7,295 nt of DNA. Origin: Bacillota bacterium (GTDB taxonomy: Bacteria; Bacillota; Clostridia; Lachnospirales; Lachnospiraceae). The DNA lies in the NCBI GenBank assembly GCA_023392995.1, contig JAEWMZ010000083.1, positions 1 to 7,295 on the forward strand, read 5' to 3'. Below the pieces are notes generated by a model. That model was not told where the DNA came from, made no database searches, and worked only from the letters and a program-made list of their open reading frames with translations. Positions within the stretch are counted from its first letter, which is position 1. Every line of letters begins with the position of its first letter. Below are positions 1 through 5,483 of the stretch, one piece after another. The position numbers and the translations under genes were made by a program.

Positions 1-6
1 GGTTTT

Positions 7-142
7 TGCGAAACTCATTAACTAAAGCTATTGTATACACAGCAGACACTGTTTCGAAGCGGAAGCTAAGCCCGAAGGAAGCGTTGGAGCGAAGAAATAG
101 TGTCTGCTGTGTATACAATTACAAAAACTATATTGTTTCGCA
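7..142. repeat. 136-bp structured interspersed repeat, copy 1
   Basis: This copy matches the one at 4619-4754 at about 120 of 136 positions with no gaps. Its outer ends form an 8-bp perfect inverted repeat, TGCGAAAC at 7-14 and GTTTCGCA at 135-142. Inside are two 21-base arms (30-50 and 99-119) that are perfect reverse complements, enclosing a 48-base purine-rich loop in which GAAGC recurs. The segments between the outer and inner stems are both 15 bases long, so the whole element can fold as one symmetric long hairpin. It lies downstream of the kinase-like gene on the minus strand. It may be a miniature transposable element or a REP/BIME-like RNA structure; no transposase is present. A clear target duplication was not seen, and the element starts very near the window edge. 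Confidence 0.85.
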
Positions 143-188
143 CTTGCTTAATATAACCTATATTGTTACTAACTATAATTCTTTCGCA
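126..188. repeat. Imperfect direct repeat of the right end of the 136-bp element
   Basis: The right terminus of repeat copy 1 (126-142, AACTATATTGTTTCGCA) recurs as AACTATAATTCTTTCGCA at 171-188. The same TTTCGCA end is therefore present twice, 46 bases apart. This may be a remnant of a second insertion or of a longer element variant. The match is short and lies in AT-rich DNA, so chance remains possible. Confidence 0.35.
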
Positions 189-203
189 GGACGATGAGTA
201 CAG

Positions 204-230
204 TAGGTGAAATGCTCTGCATTTCACCTA
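204..230. other. Strong 12-bp hairpin between kinase-like gene and repeat
   Basis: TAGGTGAAATGC (204-215) and GCATTTCACCTA (219-230) are perfect reverse complements around a three-base loop. The hairpin lies about 70 bases beyond the stop codon of the kinase-like gene and could protect or end its transcript. No run of T follows the stem on either strand, so it is not a standard intrinsic terminator. On the minus strand a GGAGG (232-236) precedes an ATG buried in the stem (220-222), which opens a 17-codon frame. The rest of the 1-300 stretch holds only the repeat and AT-rich DNA without a supported gene. Confidence 0.6.
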
Positions 231-300
231 ACCTCCATTTCATTTCCAGATAATTATTATGATGTCTTGCTGCTCTCCGGCAATCAGGATCAGCATTCTA

Positions 301-753
301 CTAATATAGCTTCTTCGTTTCTTTCGTAAATCCATAGTCAATGATAACGGGCTTTCCCTTTACAACGCCCCAATTCATCCTTCGATACAAATCACTCATC
401 AGCAGATCATGCTTTGCGCATATTTTTTGAAAAGATTCTAAACCGCTTAGTTCACGATTATTCCTAACCTTATAATATCTCCAAACCTCGGAAATAGATT
501 TAACTCGATCAGCCTTTTCCATTATAACAAAATGATAGTCTTCCGAAACACCAACGATTCTTGCAAACATGCCGGAGTGATCATTTTTTGCAATTGCATA
601 TTCTGCTTTATTCTGAGCAATCCCTCTTTTATTTTTGGCAGCCTTAATTACGTATCCGTTTTTTAAATCAAACACGACTCGGCCTGAACCCGCCCCAAGG
701 CGGGGGTAATTACCTTTATTGATATTTTCTCTAATATTATTAAAACTAGCCAA
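301..753 (-). CDS. Small kinase-like fold protein, function unknown
   Basis: I do not recognise this as a named family. The 150-residue product carries an ordered set of kinase-like signatures. There is a glycine-rich segment GAGSG at residues 20-24, a lysine in VIK (K37), a glutamate about 14 residues later (E51), and a hinge-like FVIME at 75-79. A D121-x5-N127 pair could stand for the catalytic loop, and IIDYG at 137-141 resembles the DFG metal-binding motif. The usual HRD or HGD histidine is missing, the D-to-N spacing is one residue longer than usual, and the protein is much smaller than a standard kinase, so it may be a pseudokinase or a minimal phage-type version. I choose the TTG at 753 because GGAGAAGG lies five bases upstream. 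The longer TTG start at 768 (155 residues) has no ribosome binding site. The gene stands alone between repeats and amt, which suggests an accessory origin. Confidence 0.6.
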   Translation of the reverse strand: MASFNNIRENINKGNYPRLGAGSGRVVFDLKNGYVIKAAKNKRGIAQNKAEYAIAKNDHSGMFARIVGVSEDYHFVIMEKADRVKSISEVWRYYKVRNNRELSGLESFQKICAKHDLLMSDLYRRMNWGVVKGKPVIIDYGFTKETKKLY

Positions 754-768
754 GGTGACCTTCTCCAA

Positions 769-794
769 GATAATATATACTATAATATATTATC
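769..794. promoter_or_regulatory. AT-rich palindrome at the 5' end of the kinase-like gene
   Basis: GATAATATAT (769-778) and ATATATTATC (785-794) are perfect 10-base inverted arms around a six-base spacer. The palindrome lies 16-41 bases upstream of the preferred TTG start and contains TATTAT/TATAAT-like hexamers. It could be the promoter -10 region, a repressor operator, or both. No convincing -35 box was found at the expected distance. An AT-only palindrome is easily produced by chance in such DNA, so confidence is modest. Confidence 0.35.
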
Positions 795-910
795 CTGGCA
801 CAGATCATGTTCCCTGAATTAGGCTTACAAAACCAGAATCGACATCTTTTTTTCAAAATTTGATGCTTCTGCCTATAAGAAGAGGTTTTACGACGTCATT
901 CTTCCAACAA

Positions 911-2605
911 TTACTCTTCTCCCTGAAGTGCATCATATCCAGTTTCACCGGTACGAACCTTAACTACATCCTCCACATCATATACAAATATCTTACCATC
1001 ACCGATATTTCCGGTATATAATGCTTTTCTTGCTTCCTCAACCACCTGATTGACCGGAACCTTACTTACGACGATTTCAACCTGAACCTTAGGTAATAAA
1101 TTCATCTCCAATGGTACTCCGCGGTAATATTCCGTTGCACCCTTTTGAATTCCACAACCTAAAACATTGGTCACTGTCATACCGGTAACACCGATCGCAT
1201 TCATTGCCGCTTTCAATTCCTCAAACTTGCTTTGCTTTGTAATAATCTCAACCTTTGTAATCTTAGATACTCCTGCTCCTTCTTTTGAAACGGATACCCT
1301 CGTTACAGGAATCGCTTCAGATACAGGCTTATCCGAAGATACTTCCACCTTGCCGCCGGATATCATTTCTACAGAAGGCATAAAGTCTGCATAGGCACTG
1401 CTTAATCCATGCTCATGGATATCAAGACCTGCAATTTCTTCTTCCTTGGAAACTCTAAGCCCAACGGTATGTTTTATAATGGTAAAGATAATGGTCATTG
1501 TTATCGCAACCCATGCAATTACAGCCACAACCCCAAGAAGCTGTACTAAAAAGAAGGAAATTCCATGTCCATAGAACAACCCGCTGTCTACTGCAAAAAG
1601 ACCAGTCAATAAGGTTCCCAACGCTCCACAGACACCATGCACCCCGATCGCACCAACCGGATCATCGATCTTTAATACCTTATCAATAAATTCGATGCCA
1701 AATACCACAGCCACTCCTGCAATAATACCAATCATAGCTGCACCAAAGGGCGATACCAGATCGCAGCCGGCAGTGATTGCTACAAGACCTGCCAGTGATC
1801 CATTAAGTGTCATAGACACATCAGGTTTCTTATATCGTATCCAAGTAACACACATAACTGTTATACTAGCTACTGCTGCTGCCATGTTAGTCGTTACAAA
1901 AATACTGCCCATTGCCGAGAGCACATCATCTCCTGTTGCAGATACGGTTGAACCGCCGTTAAATCCAAACCAACAAAACCATAGAATAAATACACCCAGA
2001 GCTCCTAATGTCAAGCTATGCCCCGGAATCGCCTTTGCCTTTCCATCCTTGTCATACTTGCCGATACGCGGTCCAAGTATTTTAGCTCCGACAAGAGCAG
2101 ATACACCACCTACCATATGAACTGCAGTGGATCCCGCAAAATCATGAAAACCCAAATCAGCCAACCAGCCGCCACCCCAGATCCAATGACCGGATACCGG
2201 ATAAATGAAAGCACTGATTGCCATACTGTACAGACAGTAAGCCGCAAATTTTGTTCTCTCTGCCATAGCCCCTGATACGATTGTAGCAGCAGTCGCACAG
2301 AATACGGTTTGGAAAATCAAAAAGGCCATTACAGGAATTCCGCTGGGCGTAACTCCCGAATAGTCTCCTTTTACCATAAAATCGATACCGCCAAAGAGAG
2401 CTCCGCTTCCTCCAAACATAATGCCAAAGCCAATCAACCAATAAAGCGGTGTTCCCAGACAAAAATCCATCAAGTTCTTCATTATGATGTTACCTGCATT
2501 TTTTGCCCGGGTAAATCCTGTTTCTACCATAGCAAATCCGGCCTGCATGAAAAATACCAGTGCCGCGGCTATGAGTACCCAAATTGTGTCAACTGATGAA
2601 AACAT
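911..2605 (-). CDS. amt: Ammonium transporter with C-terminal PII regulatory domain (Amt-PII fusion)
   Basis: The protein is an inner-membrane ammonium channel fused to its own PII signalling domain (564 residues from the second ATG). Residues 1 to about 380 form the Amt core. It shows QAGFAMVETGFTRAKN, the DFAGSTAVHM segment with D155 and pore histidine H163, and the second pore histidine H323 in GVHGVCGALG. The conserved cytoplasmic tail GLDIHEHG follows at 393-400. After a linker, residues 449-564 are a complete PII domain. It has the T-loop GIQKGATEYYRG, with Y494 matching the uridylylation tyrosine Y51 of E. coli PII proteins, and the B-loop TGNIGDGK with K538 matching K90. Usually GlnK is a separate protein that plugs the channel under ammonium excess; here the plug is presumably tethered, an inference. 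GGAGG at 2613-2617 is seven bases from the ATG at 2605 but only one base from the ATG at 2611, so 2605 is the likely start. Confidence 0.95.
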   Translation of the reverse strand: MFSSVDTIWVLIAAALVFFMQAGFAMVETGFTRAKNAGNIIMKNLMDFCLGTPLYWLIGFGIMFGGSGALFGGIDFMVKGDYSGVTPSGIPVMAFLIFQTVFCATAATIVSGAMAERTKFAAYCLYSMAISAFIYPVSGHWIWGGGWLADLGFHDFAGSTAVHMVGGVSALVGAKILGPRIGKYDKDGKAKAIPGHSLTLGALGVFILWFCWFGFNGGSTVSATGDDVLSAMGSIFVTTNMAAAVASITVMCVTWIRYKKPDVSMTLNGSLAGLVAITAGCDLVSPFGAAMIGIIAGVAVVFGIEFIDKVLKIDDPVGAIGVHGVCGALGTLLTGLFAVDSGLFYGHGISFFLVQLLGVVAVIAWVAITMTIIFTIIKHTVGLRVSKEEEIAGLDIHEHGLSSAYADFMPSVEMISGGKVEVSSDKPVSEAIPVTRVSVSKEGAGVSKITKVEIITKQSKFEELKAAMNAIGVTGMTVTNVLGCGIQKGATEYYRGVPLEMNLLPKVQVEIVVSKVPVNQVVEEARKALYTGNIGDGKIFVYDVEDVVKVRTGETGYDALQGEE

Positions 2606-2781
2606 AAACATTCCTCCTCAATAATCATTTTTATCAACAAGAGCTTACTATTTCTAACTCTTTACTGAACCATTTCGAAGTTGTAGTTTAAAGATCGCCA
2701 TCAAGTCGATTATCCTAACGATCACGTTCGAGATTCACTTTGTACCATAGTTGTAAAATCCCTTTATGCTTTACTAGTGAA

Positions 2782-2814
2782 GTAAAAAGGTCAGAACCAT
2801 TGCGATTCTGACCT
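2782..2814 (-). terminator. Leader terminator hairpin 3, nearest amt
   Basis: Read on the minus strand, AGGTCAGAATC (2804-2814) pairs with GGTTCTGACCT (2788-2798) around a five-base loop. It forms an 11-bp stem with one G-U pair, followed directly by TTTTTACTTC. This is the third related terminator-like structure between the amt promoter and amt. About 180 bases remain from here to the start codon. Confidence 0.75.
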
Positions 2815-2821
2815 CTTCGTC
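2810..2821 (-). promoter_or_regulatory. Possible antiterminator hairpin over terminator 3
   Basis: On the minus strand GAC-GAAGAG-GTC can form a short stem with a six-base loop. A flanking T-A pair (2809, 2822) extends the stem to four pairs. It uses the first bases of the 5' arm of terminator 3, so the two structures exclude each other. The loop has G at position 4 but G rather than A at position 1. The stem is weak and would need a protein to be stable. Confidence 0.3.
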
Positions 2822-2920
2822 ATATCTTTCTATCCTATTCCTATGCTATCTATATCTTCATTCCATCTTATTTCTATATTAATTATCTTTCGATTATTAC
2901 CATTATCTCTTTTGTTTAAG

Positions 2921-2959
2921 AACAATAAAAGGTCAAAGCCGTCGCTTTGACCTCATTGT
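2921..2959 (-). terminator. Leader terminator hairpin 2
   Basis: On the minus strand AGGTCAAAGC (2944-2953) pairs perfectly with GCTTTGACCT (2930-2939) around a four-base loop, followed by TTTTATTGTT. Outer bases ACAAT/ATTGT (2922-2926 and 2955-2959) can extend the pairing. The structure has the form of an intrinsic terminator and shares its AGGTCAAA core with its two neighbours. Confidence 0.8.
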
Positions 2960-2960
2960 C
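2949..2960 (-). promoter_or_regulatory. Possible antiterminator hairpin over terminator 2
   Basis: On the minus strand GAC-AATGAG-GTC can form a three-pair stem with the hexaloop AATGAG. A at loop position 1 and G at position 4 are the hallmarks of hexaloops recognised by ANTAR-domain antiterminators. It overlaps the 5' arm of terminator 2. I could not find a convincing partner P1 hairpin upstream, so this is a hypothesis. Confidence 0.35.
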
Positions 2961-2991
2961 CTTAGGATTATTCAGGATTGTGTTGCTTTTA

Positions 2992-3028
2992 TAAGAAAAC
3001 GAGATCAAAACATTAGTTTTGACCTCGT
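2992..3028 (-). terminator. Leader terminator hairpin 1, first transcribed
   Basis: On the minus strand ACGAGGTCAAAAC (3016-3028) pairs with GTTTTGATCTCGT (2999-3011) around a four-base loop. The 13-bp stem has one G-U pair and is followed by a T-rich run, TTTTCTTAT. It lies about 90 bases into the predicted amt leader and could also stop transcripts reading through from queA, which has no clear terminator of its own. Confidence 0.75.
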
Positions 3029-3032
3029 TGTC
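3021..3032 (-). promoter_or_regulatory. Possible antiterminator hairpin over terminator 1
   Basis: On the minus strand GAC-AACGAG-GTC can form a three-pair stem with the hexaloop AACGAG, which has A at position 1 and G at position 4. It competes with the 5' arm of terminator 1. The same arrangement recurs at terminators 2 and 3, which is the main reason to list it. Confidence 0.35.
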
Positions 3033-3118
3033 TCTAAATTCATATTCAATAACACATATATTAATTAATGTCATTGAGTTTATTCCAAATTCTGATAATA
3101 CAGTTTTTTTAATACGAT

Positions 3119-3135
3119 AGTGAGATTATATCACA
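3119..3135. promoter_or_regulatory. GlnR/TnrA-like operator over the amt -10 box
   Basis: On the minus strand the site reads TGTGA-TATAATC-TCACT. The GlnR/TnrA consensus of Firmicutes is TGTNA-N7-TNACA, so seven of eight fixed positions match. The spacer contains the TATAAT of the promoter, a position that would let a bound repressor block RNA polymerase. Whether this organism has a GlnR protein cannot be seen here. Confidence 0.45.
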
Positions 3136-3153
3136 TATTTTTTCCAATTGCAA
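3125..3153 (-). promoter_or_regulatory. Sigma-A promoter of amt
   Basis: On the minus strand TTGCAA (3148-3153) and TATAAT (3125-3130) are separated by exactly 17 bases. Transcription should start near 3118, giving a leader of about 510 bases before the amt start codon. The region from here to the queA stop codon (3154-3271) shows no gene or other convincing signal. Confidence 0.8.
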
Positions 3154-3271
3154 GATTTACAATGTTAACTTTACTAATGTCAAACCTTTCAAATAATACC
3201 TTATATTGCTTATAGACTTTATTTTATTAACCTCAGACTCATAATTCCATGAAGAAAATCGCCTATTTGCA

Positions 3272-4330
3272 TTAACAAATAAACATTGCATCCCCAAAGC
3301 TAAAGAAACGATACCGCTCCTTCACCGCTTCTTCATAGGCGGCCATAATATGCTCTCTGCCAGCCAAAGCAGATACCAGCATCATTAAGGTTGATTCCGG
3401 CAAATGAAAATTCGTAATAAGTGCATCCAGTACCTTAAACTGATAACCCGGATAGATAAAAATAGAGGTATCACCACTGCCAGCATGTACGATTCCTTCT
3501 TCGTCCGCAGCCGATTCAACGGTTCTGCAGCTGGTTGTCCCAACACAGATTACCCTTCCTCCGCTTTTCTTCGTACGATTAATTATTTCTGCCGCTTCCT
3601 CTGTAACCTGGTAAAATTCTGAATGCATATGGTGCTCCAAAACATTATCCACCTTAACAGGACGAAAGGTTCCCAGCCCTACATGTAAGGTCACATTAGC
3701 AATTGAGATCCCCATCTCCTCTATCTCTGCCAAGAGCTCTTTTGTAAAATGCAGTCCCGCGGTTGGAGCTGCCGCAGAGCCTTCGTATTTCGCATATACG
3801 GTCTGGTATCTATTCTTATCTGTAAGCTCATGGGTGATATAGGGTGGTAAGGGCATTTGTCCCAGCTGATCCAGAATTTCCTCAAAAATCCCATCATAGT
3901 TTAAACGAACCACGCGATTTCCTTCCTCCAGAATATCGGTAATCTCTCCGGTCAGCAGACCATTTCCGAAATCAATTCTGGTGCCTGGACGTGCTTTTTT
4001 CCCGGGCTTCACCAATGTTTCCCAGACATCCTTCTCAATTCTCTTTAATAACAGCAGCTCAATCTTAGCTCCATGGCTCTCATTGCCGGAAGGCTGGACC
4101 TTCTCCTCGTGAATTTTTTCACCGATCAGTCTTGCCGGTATTACCTTCGTATTATTGATAACCAGACAATCTCCCTGCTTTAAATACTGTGTAATCTGTC
4201 GAAATATCCGGTGCTGTGTTTTCCCGGTTGCTTTATCCAGAAGCAGCAGCCTTGAGCCTGAGCGATCCTCCAGGGGATCCTGGGCAATTAATTCTTCTGG
4301 TAAATCGTAATAAAAATCCTGTGTTTTCAA
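3272..4330 (-). CDS. queA: S-adenosylmethionine:tRNA ribosyltransferase-isomerase
   Basis: QueA transfers and isomerises the ribosyl part of S-adenosylmethionine onto 7-aminomethyl-7-deazaguanine in the anticodon of certain tRNAs, giving epoxyqueuosine. It is cytoplasmic. The family signatures run the whole length: FYYDLPEELIAQ-PLEDRSGSRLL near the start, NNTKVIPARL (59-68), YQTVYA and GSAAAPTAGLHFT (175-196), LHVGLGTFRPV (215-225), HMHSE (234-238), VGTTSCRTVES (263-273), NFHLPESTLMMLVSALAG (307-324) and FSFGDAMFI at the end. The 352 residues are slightly longer than usual, partly through an insert around residues 74-88. The start is a TTG at 4330 with GGAGG six bases upstream. A frame extending to 4537 exists, but its extra residues do not resemble QueA and overlap another gene. 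The enzyme follows a small membrane protein gene in the same direction. Confidence 0.95.
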   Translation of the reverse strand: MKTQDFYYDLPEELIAQDPLEDRSGSRLLLLDKATGKTQHRIFRQITQYLKQGDCLVINNTKVIPARLIGEKIHEEKVQPSGNESHGAKIELLLLKRIEKDVWETLVKPGKKARPGTRIDFGNGLLTGEITDILEEGNRVVRLNYDGIFEEILDQLGQMPLPPYITHELTDKNRYQTVYAKYEGSAAAPTAGLHFTKELLAEIEEMGISIANVTLHVGLGTFRPVKVDNVLEHHMHSEFYQVTEEAAEIINRTKKSGGRVICVGTTSCRTVESAADEEGIVHAGSGDTSIFIYPGYQFKVLDALITNFHLPESTLMMLVSALAGREHIMAAYEEAVKERYRFFSFGDAMFIC

Positions 4331-4354
4331 TGCAGTCCTCCAAACTAACAATGT

Positions 4355-4402
4355 TAAACCCCAAGTCTCTGCTCTACAAGCTGCAGCTATTCTTGGGGTT
4401 AA
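4355..4402 (-). other. Inverted repeat in the queA leader
   Basis: On the minus strand AACCCCAAG (4392-4400) pairs perfectly with CTTGGGGTT (4357-4365), and a bulge allows two more A-T pairs. The 26-base loop contains a further CTGC/GCAG pairing. The stem ends about 15 bases before the queA ribosome binding site. No T run follows, so a terminator is unlikely. It may tune queA translation or protect a processed mRNA end. It does not fit the preQ1 riboswitch pattern I know. Confidence 0.5.
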
Positions 4403-4425
4403 GCTTCCTAATCTGTTGTATTCTA

Positions 4426-4578
4426 CTAGAAAAGTAGATCTTTCTTCTTTTTCAGTAATCTTGCTCCATTTAGAATCAGTAGCGTGCCTGCAAAGGTGCT
4501 TGCCACAATCAAAAGGATTCCCAGTACAAGATTCCATACACCAACTGATTTCATAGTGTGATAGATTTTTTCCATCAT
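4426..4578 (-). CDS. Small single-span membrane protein, 50 residues
   Basis: The product starts MMEKIYHTMKSVGVWNLV and has one long hydrophobic stretch at about residues 12-39, rich in L, I, V, A and G, that should span the membrane. A basic tail with four consecutive lysines (42-45 in LLKKKKDLLF) follows and would favour a cytoplasmic C-terminus. A perfect GGAGG (4587-4591) lies eight bases before the first ATG, which is the strongest evidence that this is translated. It reads in a different frame from the spurious upstream extension of queA and ends 95 bases before queA begins, so the two are probably cotranscribed. No function is recognisable. It could be a small regulator or stabiliser of a membrane complex, but nothing in the sequence shows which. 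Confidence 0.75.
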   Translation of the reverse strand: MMEKIYHTMKSVGVWNLVLGILLIVASTFAGTLLILNGARLLKKKKDLLF

Positions 4579-4618
4579 TTCATATACCTCCTTTTATCTA
4601 TGATTCTACTTACATAAT

Positions 4619-4754
4619 CGCGAACCCCATTAACTGAAGTTATTGTATACACAGCAGATACTGTTTCGAAGTGGAAGCTAAGCCCGTAAGAAACATTGGA
4701 GCAAAGAGATAGTATCTGTTGTGTATACAATTATAAAAACTATATTGTTTCGCA
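4619..4754. repeat. 136-bp structured interspersed repeat, copy 2
   Basis: This copy has the same length as the one at 7-142. The long arms are 4642-4662 and 4711-4731. Relative to copy 1 a C-G pair in the stem has become T-A on both sides, and another G-C pair has become G-T, which still pairs in RNA. The loop (4663-4710) differs at seven of 48 positions but keeps GGAAGCTAAGCCCG. The right outer end GTTTCGCA is identical; the left end has diverged to CGCGAACC. Flanking TAAT and ATTA extend the outer inverted repeat. It ends 14 bases from the pyrE stop codon and lies just upstream of the small membrane protein gene, so it would form the 3' end of the pyr transcript or a processing site. Confidence 0.85.
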
Positions 4755-4768
4755 ATTACCTAATCATT

Positions 4769-5446
4769 CTACTCTTCAACTCCATATTGCTCATAATATA
4801 CATCAATTGCTGCTTTTAATGTGTCATCAATTACAATTTTTCCGTTATAAGGTTTGTTATGCAGATGTTCTACAACTTCCTTCATTGTAACAATCGCAGT
4901 CGTAGCAATCTTATAATTCTCTTCAATTTCAGATAAGGCGCTCTTGCTGCCCTGTCCTCGCTCCATACGGTCAACCGATACGACCAATCCAAGTACCTGA
5001 ACCTTTGCCTGAGCTGCCAGAATAGGCATTGTCTCCCCAATGGAGGTTCCCGCTGTTGTTACATCTTCAATAATGATGACCTTGTCACCATCTGAAAGCG
5101 GTGAGCCAAGTAAAATCCCTGTATCTCCATGATCCTTTGCTTCCTTACGATTTGAGCAGTACTTAACATCCTTCTGATAGAACTCGCTGATCGCCATAGC
5201 TCCGGCAACGCTTAGCGGTATCCCCTTATAAGCAGGTCCAAATAACACATCGAAGTCCAATCCATATTTATCATTAATGGCTTTCGCATAGTACTCACCA
5301 AGTTTTCTCAGCTGTGCACCGGTACGATAAAATCCTGTATTTACGAAAAACGGGGTCTTTCTTCCGCTCTTCGTTGTGAAGTCACCAAATCTTAACACTC
5401 CACAGTCAACCATGAATTCTATAAATTCCTTTTTATACTGTTCCAT
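4769..5446 (-). CDS. pyrE: Orotate phosphoribosyltransferase
   Basis: PyrE joins orotate to phosphoribosyl pyrophosphate to make orotidine monophosphate, the fifth step of pyrimidine synthesis, in the cytoplasm. The 225-residue product has the expected parts: SGRKTPFFVNTG (28-38) near the orotate site, FGPAYKGIPL (69-78), the flexible catalytic loop KEAKDHGDTG (101-110), and the phosphoribosyl pyrophosphate-binding motif VIIIEDVTTAGTS (123-135) with its acidic pair. Length is normal for clostridial PyrE. I choose the ATG at 5446, which has GGAG six bases upstream. A TTG at 5470 in the same frame would add eight residues but has no ribosome binding site and lies in a hairpin. The gene follows pyrD in the same direction after 153 bases, so it may be partly independent of pyrKD. 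Confidence 0.96.
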   Translation of the reverse strand: MEQYKKEFIEFMVDCGVLRFGDFTTKSGRKTPFFVNTGFYRTGAQLRKLGEYYAKAINDKYGLDFDVLFGPAYKGIPLSVAGAMAISEFYQKDVKYCSNRKEAKDHGDTGILLGSPLSDGDKVIIIEDVTTAGTSIGETMPILAAQAKVQVLGLVVSVDRMERGQGSKSALSEIEENYKIATTAIVTMKEVVEHLHNKPYNGKIVIDDTLKAAIDVYYEQYGVEE

Positions 5447-5456
5447 TCTAAACTCC

Positions 5457-5483
5457 AATCCGCTGCTCAAAGGCAGCTTGATT
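5457..5483 (-). other. Hairpin just upstream of the pyrE ribosome binding site
   Basis: GCTGC (5473-5477 read on the minus strand) pairs with GCAGC (5462-5466) around a six-base loop, and AATC/GATT can extend the stem across a small internal loop. The stem borders the GGAG of pyrE directly. It may affect ribosome access or mark an mRNA processing end. It does not resemble the PyrR-binding attenuator of bacilli. The rest of the pyrD-pyrE spacer is AT-rich; no promoter was convincing. Confidence 0.35.

Noticed and set aside
6..197. 63-residue plus-strand open frame across repeat copy 1
   Set aside because: It is a translation of the structured repeat. Copy 2 lacks the same start and has an altered frame content, and there is no ribosome binding site.
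1695..2120. 141-residue plus-strand frame opposite amt
   Set aside because: It is the complement of a clear membrane-protein gene, with low-complexity composition typical of antisense reading.
2788..3028. CRISPR-like array from the three similar hairpins
   Set aside because: Spacing is uneven (about 70 and 140 bases), the units differ in sequence, and each has the form of a terminator.
3155..3183. TTGACA-17-GTAAAT as a second amt promoter on the minus strand
   Set aside because: The -35 box is perfect but the -10 matches only three of six positions; the promoter just downstream is far better.
4331..4425. preQ1 riboswitch before queA
   Set aside because: No compact hairpin with the A-rich tail pairing typical of preQ1 class I was found; the inverted repeat has a different shape.
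4331..4537. 69-residue N-terminal extension of queA
   Set aside because: The extra residues do not look like QueA, they overlap the small membrane protein gene in another frame, and a GGAGG sits right before the TTG at 4330.
4696..4890. 64-residue plus-strand frame from repeat copy 2 into pyrE
   Set aside because: It begins inside the repeat and runs antisense into a well-supported gene; it has no ribosome binding site or family resemblance.
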